Notes under the pieces: generated by a model
What the model was told of the DNA's origin: nothing
Database searches by the model: none
The model's input: the letters and a program-made list of their open reading frames with translations, nothing else
In this document: in pieces, positions 34,544-42,968 of the stretch
How positions within the stretch are numbered: position 1 is the first letter of the stretch
Layout of the letters: each line of letters starts with the position of its first letter
NCBI GenBank assembly: GCA_012729395.1
Contig: JAAYDF010000037.1
Span: 1-64,000 of the forward strand
DNA: 64,000 nt
Origin: Phycisphaerae bacterium
GTDB lineage: Bacteria; Planctomycetota; Phycisphaerae; UBA1845; PWPN01
Direction of reading: 5' to 3'
Made by a program: the position numbers and the translations under genes

Positions 34544-36706
34544 GTGAGGCGACTTGCGACTCTTGCACTGTGGGGAGCGGGCTTGTCCTTCCTCGGGACA
34601 CTGATCGGCTGCGGCAACAGCCCGTACCCGGCCGCCGATGCGGGCGAAAAAGTCTTCTACAGCTACCTGCTGCGATCCTATCCGCTCGATCCGGTCAACG
34701 CCCAGAGCATCCCCGGTATGGGCTACCTGGGGGCCATCTGCGAACCTCTCTTCGAGTACCACTACCTCAAGCGGCCACTGGAGATGCAGCCCCTGCTGGC
34801 CCGGGCCATCCCGCAGTTCGAGGAGATCACCGCACCCGGCCTGGCCGCCGGCGAGCCCGACCGCGTTCTCTACCGCCTGCGGTTCGAGATTTGGGACCAA
34901 GTTCTCTTCCACCGCGATGTCTGCATGGACGTGCCCAACCACGCCAAGCCCCACACCCGCGAGCTGACCGCCGAGGACTTCGAGTTCACCTTCAAGCGCA
35001 TCGCGGACCCGGCAAACAACTGCCCGGCCATCGACACCTTTCTCAGGGTCGATGGGCTCTCGGAATGGATCAAACGGCTGGAGGCCATGCGGCAGAAGGG
35101 TCCCCAAACGGCCACATTGCCCGTCCATGAACTGTATCGTTTGGCGGGTCCCATCCGCGGCGTTCAAGTCACCGGGCGATACAGCTTCGATCTGTTGCTG
35201 ACTGAACGGTACCCCATTTTGCTTTATTGGCTGGCCATGACCACCACCGCCCCCGTCCCGTACGAGGCGGTCGAGTACTACCACGGCGAGGACGGCCGAC
35301 CACACCTGCGCGAGTGGCCCATCGGCACCGGCCCCTATCGCATGGCCGATCATCGCAAGGATGATTTCATCGCCTTCGAGAAGAACCCCGATTGGCGGGG
35401 CATCACCCAGCCGCAGCGTCGGCTTCCGGGCACCCGTTACCCGACCGGAGGCGAAGAAGAAGACCGCCAAGCCGGTCGGCTGAGCCCCGAGTATGTCGAT
35501 CAACCCCTGCCTTTCATCGACCGCTTCGAGTATCGTCGCGACAAAGAGGCCGTAACCCGTTTCGGGAAGTTCCTCCAAGGCTACTACGACGGCGAGGAGA
35601 TTATCGAAGAGACCTTTCATCAAGCGGTCTCCGGCGGAGATATCAGCCCCGCCCTGAGTGATCGCGGCATCCGCCTCAGCATGGAGACCATGCTGCGTGT
35701 TTGGTACTTCGCGTTCAACATGGACGACGACATCGTGGGAGCTCCTCGGGTCTTTGCCGATCCGGCCCGCGAGCGGGATCGCGAGCAGTGGCTCGACCGA
35801 AACCGCAAGCTGCGTCAGGCAATGAACCTCGCCTTCAACACGCAGGAAGAGATCGACATCTTCATGAACGGCAGGGCGAGCAAGGCCGAGTCGCCGCTGC
35901 CGCCGGGAGTGTTCGGGCATGATCCGGACTACCGCAACCCCTATCGGCAATACGACCCCGAGCTGACGCGGGCACGCCAGTTGCTCACCGAGGCCGGCTA
36001 CCCTGGGGGGATTGATCCTCGCACCAATCGGCCCTTGCAGATCGAGCTGAGCTTGCCGGATACCGACCCCCGTACGATGGAGCTGGCCCGAATGACCACT
36101 CGCATGTTTGGCCAGTTGGGCATCGACCTCAAGCTCGACGCGGTCACCTACAACGCCTTCGTTCAGAAGATGCGCCGCGGGGCGTTCCAGGTTCTACGCT
36201 GGGGCTGGTATGCGGATTACCCCGATCCGCAGACGTTCTTGCTGCTGCTCTACGGCCCGGAGAGCTCCGCTGGCACGGGCCGCAATAACAAAGCCAATTT
36301 CCGCAACGCCCGCTTCGACTTCCTCTACGAGAAGATGGCCACCCTGGCTGACGACGAGTCGGTAACCTGGACTGAGACCGGACCCGATGGGGCCGAACGA
36401 GTGGTGACCATGAGTCGCGGTGAGATCATCTGGGAGATGATCGCGATCTTCGAGTACGAGTGTCCGTGGATCGTGAATCACCATCCGATGTCGTTCAATC
36501 TCTTCCATTCGTGGTACCACAACGTCAAGCCCAACACGGTGATCTACACCGGGGCCAAGTATCGGGATGTGGATGCCCGGTTGCGAAGAGAGTTGCGGGA
36601 GGAGTGGAATCGTCCGGTACGTTGGCCGGCCTGGGCCTTTGTTGGCATCGTAGCGGCACTGGTCACACCGGCCGTGCGAACGTACATTCGCCGCACCCGG
36701 CACTGA
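34544..36706 (+). CDS. Opp-type ABC transporter substrate-binding lipoprotein with C-terminal TM helix
   Basis: 720 residues from a GTG at 34544 (an upstream in-frame GTG at 34496 is possible). N-terminal lipobox TLIGC. The body is a family 5 solute-binding protein (SBP_bac_5): QSIPGMGYLGAICEPLFEY, FEFTFKRIADP, the GTGPYRMADHRKDDFIAFEKNP segment and QVLRWGWYADYPDPQTFL are all typical. It is longer than usual (500-600) and ends in an extra membrane helix, WPAWAFVGIVAALVTPAV, followed by a basic tail. It should hold the protein at the membrane at both ends. Two Opp permease genes follow; likely ligands are oligopeptides, opines or oligosaccharides. Confidence 0.88.
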   Translation: MRRLATLALWGAGLSFLGTLIGCGNSPYPAADAGEKVFYSYLLRSYPLDPVNAQSIPGMGYLGAICEPLFEYHYLKRPLEMQPLLARAIPQFEEITAPGLAAGEPDRVLYRLRFEIWDQVLFHRDVCMDVPNHAKPHTRELTAEDFEFTFKRIADPANNCPAIDTFLRVDGLSEWIKRLEAMRQKGPQTATLPVHELYRLAGPIRGVQVTGRYSFDLLLTERYPILLYWLAMTTTAPVPYEAVEYYHGEDGRPHLREWPIGTGPYRMADHRKDDFIAFEKNPDWRGITQPQRRLPGTRYPTGGEEEDRQAGRLSPEYVDQPLPFIDRFEYRRDKEAVTRFGKFLQGYYDGEEIIEETFHQAVSGGDISPALSDRGIRLSMETMLRVWYFAFNMDDDIVGAPRVFADPARERDREQWLDRNRKLRQAMNLAFNTQEEIDIFMNGRASKAESPLPPGVFGHDPDYRNPYRQYDPELTRARQLLTEAGYPGGIDPRTNRPLQIELSLPDTDPRTMELARMTTRMFGQLGIDLKLDAVTYNAFVQKMRRGAFQVLRWGWYADYPDPQTFLLLLYGPESSAGTGRNNKANFRNARFDFLYEKMATLADDESVTWTETGPDGAERVVTMSRGEIIWEMIAIFEYECPWIVNHHPMSFNLFHSWYHNVKPNTVIYTGAKYRDVDARLRRELREEWNRPVRWPAWAFVGIVAALVTPAVRTYIRRTRH

Positions 36707-36718
36707 GCGCCGCCCCGG

Positions 36719-36780
36719 CAGAGCCGCGACCATAAGGGAGCGATGCACGGGGTCTCCGCTCCCTGACGGTCGCGGCTCTG
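36719..36780. repeat. Family B hairpin within the opp operon
   Basis: CAGAGCCGCGACCATAAGGG and its inverse CCCTGACGGTCGCGGCTCTG form a long imperfect stem between the binding-protein gene and the first permease gene. In the RNA it could limit 3' decay or lower expression of the permeases relative to the binding protein. Confidence 0.75.
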
Positions 36781-36829
36781 TGTAGTTGCCGCGCGTACCC
36801 GGCCGGCCCGGTTGTTCCGAGGGTTCGTC

Positions 36830-37810
36830 ATGACCGCGTACATCATCAGACGTGTACTCTACGGCGTGCCGATCGTGCTTGGCGTGCTGTTTCTGCTGTT
36901 CATCCTCTTCTTCCTCTACGCCGACCCCGAAGCCATGGCCCGCAAGGCTCTCGGCGAGAAGGCCTCCGTCGAGGTCATCAACAACTGGATTCGGGAAAAG
37001 GGCTATGACCGTCCCCGATTCTTCAACCCCAAGTACCCCGTCACCGAGGCGGGTTTCTGGACCGATGCCATTCTCTTCGATCACTTCCACAGTATGTTGA
37101 CGCTCAATTTCGGTGGGTCCGACATCGACGACTACCCGATCCTCGACCGCATCAAGCAGGGGGCCGGCCCGTCGCTGACTGTCACCGTGCCCATCTTCGT
37201 CATCGGCACGCTGGTCACCATTGCCGTGTCGCTCTTCGTGGCCTTCTTCCGCGGAAGCTACATCGATCAGGCCGGCCTTTTCGTCTCCGTGCTGGCCATG
37301 AGCGTCGTCATTTTCGTCTACATCATGGTCGGGCAGTATTTCTTCTCCAGCCAGTGGCGGTGGTTCCCCATCAGCGGTTTCGACCGCGCTTCCGCTTGGC
37401 GCTTCGTCGCTCTGCCTGCCTTGGTCGGCATCATCACCAACCTCGGCGGCGGTGTGCGCTTCTACCGCACCATCATGGTCGAGGAGGTCAACCGCGATTA
37501 TGTCCGCACCGCCCGGGCCAAGGGCGTCGGCGAAGTCCAGATCATGTTCAAGCACGTACTCAAGAACGGCATGCTGCCCATTCTGACCAGCCTGGTCATG
37601 CAGATTCCCTTCCTCTTCCTGGGGTCGTTGCTGCTGGAGAACTTCTTCGGTATCCCAGGTTTGGGCAGCGTGACTTACGACGCTATCGACCAGAATGATT
37701 TCGCCACGCTTCGCGTCATGGTGTTCATCGGGGCCGTGGTGTTCGTCATCGGGCAGATTCTGACCGACATCAGCTATTCTTTCGTGGACCCGCGGGTGCG
37801 ATTGTCGTAG
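36830..37810 (+). CDS. Opp/Dpp-type ABC transporter permease (OppB-like)
   Basis: 326 residues; ATG 36830 gives MTAYIIRRVLYGVPIVLGV, the usual N-terminus of OppB/DppB. Six or so membrane segments. The ATPase-coupling EAA loop is VRTARAKGVGEVQIMFKHVLKNG, here slightly divergent from the usual Y(v)RTARAKGL. It forms the membrane channel with the next gene product, fed by the lipoprotein encoded upstream. A 123-nt spacer containing a family B hairpin separates it from that gene. Confidence 0.9.
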   Translation: MTAYIIRRVLYGVPIVLGVLFLLFILFFLYADPEAMARKALGEKASVEVINNWIREKGYDRPRFFNPKYPVTEAGFWTDAILFDHFHSMLTLNFGGSDIDDYPILDRIKQGAGPSLTVTVPIFVIGTLVTIAVSLFVAFFRGSYIDQAGLFVSVLAMSVVIFVYIMVGQYFFSSQWRWFPISGFDRASAWRFVALPALVGIITNLGGGVRFYRTIMVEEVNRDYVRTARAKGVGEVQIMFKHVLKNGMLPILTSLVMQIPFLFLGSLLLENFFGIPGLGSVTYDAIDQNDFATLRVMVFIGAVVFVIGQILTDISYSFVDPRVRLS

Positions 37811-37820
37811 AGGTGCGGCT

Positions 37821-38867
37821 GTGCTTGGCTGGCAGGATTATCATACCTCGAACCTGGTAGTGGCGCTGCTCCTGGCGATCAGCGTCGCAGGGGCGTGGTA
37901 TGGCCGGCATAATCTTTTCTGCCGCCAGTTCGTTCGCGACTTCGCACGCCGGCGACTCGCCGTCGCCGCCGCCGCCCTGTTCAGCCTGTTCGTGGGCGTT
38001 GCTCTGGCCGACTCCATCGCTTGGTGCGACCCCGTCGCTGAAGAGAATGCCGAGAACGCAGGCATCGAAGCTTTCCGTCCCCGGACACTGATCGATCGCC
38101 TGTTTCCCCGGGACTTTCGCGAAAGTGCCTACTCCGCCCCGCTTGCCACGAACGCCTTCTATGGCGACCAGCCGCTCAAGCACCCCGGCAAGCACGTGCT
38201 GGGTACCACGATCATCGGTCACGACACCCTGCACGAAACCCTCAAGGGCTTCCGGCCGGCCATGATCATCGGAGCCTTCACCACGCTGCTGGTCATCCCC
38301 ATCGCCATCGTCATGGGTGTGTTGGCGGGCTACTTCGGCCGGCGTATCGACGATGTCGTCCAGTACATCTACTCCACCCTCGCCTCGATTCCCAACATCC
38401 TCCTGTTGATAGCCCTGATCCTGGTGATGGGACGCGGGACGCTCCAGGTGTGCATCGCTCTCGGTGTCACGACCTGGGTAGGGCTCTGTCGGCTTCTGAG
38501 GGCCGAGACCCTCAAGCTCCGCGAACTCGAATACGTTCAGGCCGCCCGGGCCCTGGGTATGAGCCACACGCGGATCATCTGTCGCCACATCGTCCCCAAC
38601 CTCTTCCACATCGTGCTCATCAGCTTCGTGCTGCGGTTCAGTTGGCTGGTGCTCAACGAGTCCATCCTGTCTTACTTCGGCATCGGGCTGGAAGGCAGCT
38701 TCGGCGCGATGATTGTGCTGGCCCGTGATGAGCTGGCCCGCGAGCCGGTCATATGGTGGAACCTCGCGGCCGCCTCGACCGCCCTGTTCCTGCTCGTCCT
38801 CACCGCCAACATCGTGGGCGATGCGGTCCGCGACCTGCTCGACCCCCGCGTCCGAACCGCGGAGTAA
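37821..38867 (+). CDS. Opp/Dpp-type ABC transporter permease (OppC-like)
   Basis: 348 residues, GTG start with GAGGTG upstream, 10 nt behind the oppB-like stop. Two N-terminal helices flank an acidic periplasmic loop of about 90 residues, then HVLGTTIIGHDTLHETLKGF (the GTDxxGRD-like entry motif of OppC proteins) leads into the permease core; the EAA loop is YVQAARALGMSHTRIICRHIVPN. No OppD/OppF ATPase gene follows: the next gene downstream is on the other strand. The transporter must use ATPases encoded elsewhere. Confidence 0.9.
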   Translation: MLGWQDYHTSNLVVALLLAISVAGAWYGRHNLFCRQFVRDFARRRLAVAAAALFSLFVGVALADSIAWCDPVAEENAENAGIEAFRPRTLIDRLFPRDFRESAYSAPLATNAFYGDQPLKHPGKHVLGTTIIGHDTLHETLKGFRPAMIIGAFTTLLVIPIAIVMGVLAGYFGRRIDDVVQYIYSTLASIPNILLLIALILVMGRGTLQVCIALGVTTWVGLCRLLRAETLKLRELEYVQAARALGMSHTRIICRHIVPNLFHIVLISFVLRFSWLVLNESILSYFGIGLEGSFGAMIVLARDELAREPVIWWNLAAASTALFLLVLTANIVGDAVRDLLDPRVRTAE

Positions 38868-39064
38868 CCGGAGGACATCAGCGCGACAAGGCAGAACGCA
38901 GTAGGCACGAGGCAGGAGACAAGGGACGGATTCTCGGAATCGCAATCAGTGCCCCATCCGCGGGGACGTATGCGACCCGTTTACCTCTTCGCGGTGTTCC
39001 CGCATCTCAACCTTCCCACGTTTCTTCCTGTTCCCGCGATTAGAGCGATTCACGCCCCATCGAT

Positions 39065-39110
39065 CTTGACAATTGTCACACCGGTGGGAGCAGGTGTGAC
39101 AATTGTCAAG
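39065..39110. repeat. Perfect 18-bp inverted repeat, low-GC
   Basis: CTTGACAATTGTCACACC (39065-39082) and its exact inverse (39093-39110) with a 10-nt loop. Each arm contains the palindrome GACAATTGTC. It is AT-rich against its surroundings and lies in the convergent spacer 38868-39231 after the oppC-like gene, where it may end transcription or be a small repeat unit. No gene is seen in the spacer. Confidence 0.8.
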
Positions 39111-39115
39111 AAGGT

Positions 39116-39226
39116 AGTAGCGGTCGCCCCCCGACTTCGGCGAGCTCAGCCGAGCCGTGGCGACCGGCGTATTCCTTGCGAGTTCGCGGGCCACCAGGGG
39201 CGGCGGCCGCTGCGCCATTGCGTGAA
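39116..39226. repeat. Family C repeat, interrupted copy
   Basis: GTAGCGGTCGCCCCCCG matches the inverse of 53351-53367; the continuation GTGGCGACCGG resumes after about 20 nt of other sequence (CTTCGGCGAGCTCAGCC), as if another small palindrome was inserted. Confidence 0.6.
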
Positions 39227-39231
39227 ACGCT

Positions 39232-39681
39232 CTAGCCTTCGGGCTTCTCCGTGCACTGCGGCCACGCACCCTCGGGTAGCGGGGGGGCATCCACGCCCGC
39301 CTTGGGCAGCGTCCCAGTCAGTTCCTGACGCCAGTGGGCGACATCGCCGGCCGGCCCGTACACGTAGATCATCACCAACGGCGTATCCCCGATGTTGGTC
39401 AACTGGTGAAACTCGCCCGGAGGGATCATCGCCGCTTGACCTGCCTGGATCGTCTGCCGCTCGCTGCCCAGGCACATCTCCCCCGTGCCTTCGACCACGA
39501 AGTAGACCTCTTCCTGTTCCTGATTGTGCCACGGTACTTGCCCGCCCCTGGGCTCCAGCACCACGTACCCCATGGAGAAGCTCTGGAAGCTGATCGGCGA
39601 GGCCCCGCCCACCAGGTTGCGCGTGCGTCGCCGGGCAGGGTAAGTCCGGCCGTCCATCTTGTTTACGTCCGCAATGATCAT
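39232..39681 (-). CDS. Single-domain cupin protein
   Basis: 149 residues; ATG with GGAGG seven bases upstream. Cupin motif 1 is PWHNQEQEEVYFVVEGTGEMCLG (one His replaced by other residues, Glu kept) and motif 2 is PPGEFHQLTNIGDTPLVMI, so a metal site with His/Glu ligands is plausible. Small cupins of this type are sugar-binding, isomerase or dioxygenase-like; no activity can be assigned. It lies between the Opp transporter and a GH88-like hydrolase, both linked to carbohydrate or oligomer uptake. Confidence 0.85.
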   Translation of the reverse strand: MIIADVNKMDGRTYPARRRTRNLVGGASPISFQSFSMGYVVLEPRGGQVPWHNQEQEEVYFVVEGTGEMCLGSERQTIQAGQAAMIPPGEFHQLTNIGDTPLVMIYVYGPAGDVAHWRQELTGTLPKAGVDAPPLPEGAWPQCTEKPEG

Positions 39682-39847
39682 TCATAAGCCTCCATCGTTT
39701 TGGGACTGTTCAATCGGTCAGAGCATCACTCGCCCCGACATCGCCGCTCTCGCGTACGTGGCCGACGAGTGACGAGCGATCGGTCAACTCGGCCGTTACG
39801 CCGTTCTCACGCTCTGGGTGCATCGACCGAACCGTGGCGGCTGGCGG

Positions 39848-39930
39848 GCTGGCACACGCTGTTGTGTGCCACTGCTGTGTCAGCAGTGCCCCTCCCCCGA
39901 AAAACATCGCTCACAGAGCAGTGCCACACG
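39848..39930. repeat. Repeat family G (GTGCCACTGCTGTG / GAGCAGTGCCAC)
   Basis: Nested palindromes GGCACAC...GTGTGCC (39851-39870) and ACTGCTG...CAGCAGT, followed by GAGCAGTGCCACAC. The core matches 607-623. It fills part of the 282-nt spacer between the cupin and GH88-like genes. Confidence 0.65.
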
Positions 39931-39963
39931 GATGAGGCCTGCCCCTCAGCAGAAGATGCACCC

Positions 39964-41340
39964 TCACGCTCCCCAGAAGGTCAGATACGGCCGGCTCTCG
40001 ATCAGCCGCTGCACGTACAGCGCCACCTCGCGGGCATGGTAATCGCCCCACATGCTCGATTCGCCGCAGGGCACCTTACGCCCCTCGGGGATGTGGTCCC
40101 AGCCGTTAGGTCGATGGTACACCGAATGCAGGAGCAATCCCTGATGATCCGTCGCGGTGCTCAGATACGGCTCGTCGAACAGCGTTTTGAGTACGGTCAG
40201 GCCCGCCTGCCAATACCGTCGCCCCTCGGCCGCTTGGCCTTTCCTTTCGAGATACCGCCCGAGCCGCAGCAGACCCTGTACGCCGATCGCCGCTGCCGAG
40301 CTGTCCACCGGCTCATGGTCGTTGTACGGCTCCGCGGGACGGTTGAGGTAATCGCCCAGCCGGGCCAGCCCCGGAGCCCCTGTGTCCCAGTAAGGAATGC
40401 CGTCCGTCGGGCTGTGCTCGATGTAGAAGTCGCAGCTCGCACACGCCGCCTTGAGCATCATGCTTTCGAGTTCCTGCCGTCCGCAGAACGCCGCCAACTC
40501 CTCGTCGCGCAGCGTCGACAGAAACTCCAGCTCCTCGGCATATCCGCACATGATCCACGCCAGCCCCCGCGTCCAGGTCGAGAAGGGTGAGTAGCCCTGC
40601 TGCGAGTTCGGGCAGCGGTAGTTGCCGTCGGTCACGTTGAACACCGACTCATGGGCGACCCGCCCACGGATGTCGTAGCTGTCCCTGCCCTCGCCGTAAT
40701 ACACGGAGTAGGTGGCAGTTGCCCGGGTGTGCTCCACGAACCGCTCCAGCAGCGAAACAGCCCGATCGTTCTCGTCCATCAGTACGTGCCCGAGCCGATG
40801 GCCCATGGCCACCGCGCGCAGCGATCGGATCGTGTCCGCAAAAAGCGAGTGCGGACCGTTGAACGAGTGGATGTATCCGCCCGTGCGGATCCGCGTCCAC
40901 CGGCGGGCCTGCACCGCTCCGGAGCACTTGAGGGCCAGCTCGTAAAAGCATCGTTCCCACTCGTCGGCGGGGATACGCCCCTCGCCCATCAACCGCAACA
41001 GATTCCCGTAGGTGCTGACGTTGTTGAAGCCGTGGTCGTGCACCCCAAAGTGGGTCAGATGCGGGGCCATGACCTGGACGGTTTGTTGCCGACCGCGTTC
41101 GAGCCATTTTGACTCGCCGGTGGCGTCGAAGTGCAGCAGCATCGAGCCGAACTGAAACCCCTGCGTCCACTCCGTCCAGCCGCGGGTTGTGTACTGGCCA
41201 CGAACAGTGAACACGGGCGAGCCTTGTGCCGCGTCGTATCGGTCCTCCATCGCCTGCAGCTTGGCGTCGCTGAGTTCCCAGAGGCGTTCGATCCGGCCGG
41301 CGAGATCCTTGGGGTGAAGCCCGGTATCAATGCTGATCAT
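39964..41340 (-). CDS. GH88/GH105-like unsaturated glucuronyl hydrolase
   Basis: 458 residues; ATG with AGGAGAG upstream. An (alpha/alpha)6 barrel is indicated by Trp/Tyr-rich helices. Family motifs: GVHDHGFNN with Asp102 at the place of the catalytic Asp88 of Bacillus UGL, FADTIRSL at the second Asp, WTRGLAWIMCGYAEEL and SSMWGDYHAREVAL near the C-terminus. The enzyme hydrates the 4,5-double bond of unsaturated uronate left by polysaccharide lyases on glycosaminoglycans, ulvan or pectin, releasing a keto sugar. No signal peptide is visible, so it should act on imported oligosaccharides, which fits the neighbouring oligomer-type transporter (inference). Confidence 0.87.
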   Translation of the reverse strand: MISIDTGLHPKDLAGRIERLWELSDAKLQAMEDRYDAAQGSPVFTVRGQYTTRGWTEWTQGFQFGSMLLHFDATGESKWLERGRQQTVQVMAPHLTHFGVHDHGFNNVSTYGNLLRLMGEGRIPADEWERCFYELALKCSGAVQARRWTRIRTGGYIHSFNGPHSLFADTIRSLRAVAMGHRLGHVLMDENDRAVSLLERFVEHTRATATYSVYYGEGRDSYDIRGRVAHESVFNVTDGNYRCPNSQQGYSPFSTWTRGLAWIMCGYAEELEFLSTLRDEELAAFCGRQELESMMLKAACASCDFYIEHSPTDGIPYWDTGAPGLARLGDYLNRPAEPYNDHEPVDSSAAAIGVQGLLRLGRYLERKGQAAEGRRYWQAGLTVLKTLFDEPYLSTATDHQGLLLHSVYHRPNGWDHIPEGRKVPCGESSMWGDYHAREVALYVQRLIESRPYLTFWGA

Positions 41341-42024
41341 CAGTGGTGCTCTCCTGTCGTGACAAAGCCGTGTCCGTCACCTGGGCGGACAGAACCGCGT
41401 ATGCAAGGGATACTGGATGGCTGTCTTGCGGGCAAGCTCATGGCCGGAGTTCCGTTCCCAATGGCTCACACGGCGTCATCGGTCTGATTGGATCGAGATC
41501 GCCCGGTTATCGGCGGCCCGGTATCTGTGTTAACAATCGCCTGATGTGAGGCGAGCGAGTCAGCATGGGGGGCCAGTCGAACTCCGCGTTGCTCCATGCA
41601 TCCTGCCGTCGTAGGTTGTCGTCATGTCGCCTTATCGTTACTTCGCGACGTAGGGTAAATGCACCATCGTATAAGCGGAAACGGAGTTGTGCACAGGCGT
41701 CACCCGCAGATTCCACCAGCGAGTGGCAGCCCACAAAAAAAGAGTCTGGTTTTGTGGCGAATCCGCTTGCCTCGGCCGACAATATGGCGCATATTTGTAG
41801 GGCGTTGAGCCGTTAATGCTGTAGGCACAGGGGCGTCAAAGTACCCAAGTGTGTCTTCCATTGACGCGTCCGTAGGTGTGCACCGGATCGTACGCCCAAT
41901 CGCGGGCGGCAGCTCAGGTCTGCATTTCCGGTTGGCTATGTTGTCCAACGGTCAGTGGGTCAGATCGAGGCGGTACCTCATAAGGGGCGGGAAGGAGCTC
42001 TACATACAGGAAGGAGGGTCAAGG
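41341..42024. other. 684-nt spacer, no recognised gene
   Basis: Lower GC than its surroundings. Short open frames on both strands lack ribosome-binding sites and recognisable protein character. I see no tRNA, promoter of quality or known repeat. It could hold an unrecognised small RNA or decayed sequence. Confidence 0.4.
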
Positions 42025-42222
42025 ATGGACCCAGCCGCCAGGATTGTTGCTGAGGCTATCGGGGATGTGGGGTATCAAGTCACAGTGACCGCGCAGATGA
42101 ACGGTCATCCGATGATCGTCGCCACCGGCCGCGACGGCAAGAAACTCCAAGTCGTTGGCGAAAACGAGCTAACCGCCATCACCGAACTAAGCCGCCGCTT
42201 GTTACTGGAGACGATGAACTGA
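42025..42222 (+). CDS. Small orphan protein, 65 residues
   Basis: The ATG is preceded by a strong AAGGAGG, which decides this start over an upstream in-frame GTG at 41851. Sequence starts MDPAARIVAEAIGDVGYQV and includes GHPMIVATGRDGKKLQVVGEN, suggesting a small alpha/beta domain. No family is recognised. It stands alone between spacers of about 680 and 300 nt. Confidence 0.6.
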   Translation: MDPAARIVAEAIGDVGYQVTVTAQMNGHPMIVATGRDGKKLQVVGENELTAITELSRRLLLETMN

Positions 42223-42522
42223 ACCCGGGTCTTACCGGCGCGGGGTCGCGTTGCGTCGCGTCGTGACGATGATGGGGGGGCGATGGCGGGCAACTCTTCT
42301 CTTGCTTCTGTCTTGACCGTGCTGCTGCTGCTGCTTGTGGCTGTTGTACGCACTGGCACTTCTGCTCGACACCCTTCTTGGAAATCGGGCGATTCCCCCC
42401 TATGATGTTCCCCGTGGCTGCGGTAGTGTGATGTTCTGCTTATCGTGCCGCCGAATGCGCTCACGTGCCGTGGGGTGTTCTCGCGGGGGTGAAGGAAGTC
42501 TGCCGGTCACGGAGGTTGAAGC
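42223..42522. other. 300-nt spacer, no recognised gene
   Basis: Contains low-complexity CTG-rich sequence near 42310-42345 and nothing I can assign apart from the ribosome-binding site GGAGG of the next gene. Confidence 0.4.
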
Positions 42523-42900
42523 ATGGCCAAGATGAAGAAGGCTAGCGTGCGGATGGCTGCGTTATGGGATCATCTGCCCGCCGCTCTAGTCGATCACGTC
42601 GCAGCCAAATGGGAGAAGCTTTGGCCCCATATTCCTCGAACGACGCACGAAGTTTCTGGTGACCCTGCCTTGCGCTGGGGTCAAAGCGATCGCATCGCCG
42701 CGCTTATTCCGCTTTTGTCTGTGCTCCACGAATCGCAGGTGAACAAGATCGTCGAGGCGGTCGAGCACGCCATCCTCGACGGCACACTGAGCATGTACGA
42801 CCATCCCGGACGCCACGCCGGCGAGATCTTCATTCTTGCCAGGCTCGCCGGCGATGATGCTCGTGCTCGCCGAGAACAGATCCGCGAGCTCTCTGAATGA
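42523..42900 (+). CDS. Hypothetical protein, 125 residues
   Basis: ATG with GGAGG eight bases upstream. Lys-rich N-terminus (MAKMKKASVRMAALWDHLP), then mostly helical sequence with LRWGQSDRIAALIPLLSVLHE and a C-terminal RARREQIREL. Cytoplasmic by appearance; no family recognised. It converges with the secreted hydrolase gene downstream (68 nt gap). Confidence 0.65.
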   Translation: MAKMKKASVRMAALWDHLPAALVDHVAAKWEKLWPHIPRTTHEVSGDPALRWGQSDRIAALIPLLSVLHESQVNKIVEAVEHAILDGTLSMYDHPGRHAGEIFILARLAGDDARARREQIRELSE

Positions 42901-42968
42901 CCTGCCGCGAGCGATCCGTGAGCGGCTCCGGGTCGTGGTTGCGATCGGTAACCTGCCCGCACGTGCCT

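Noticed and set aside
36194-38945. Two long minus-strand frames opposite the opp permeases
   Set aside because: Both are acidic/His-rich shadows; the plus-strand frames carry complete permease EAA loops and membrane helices.
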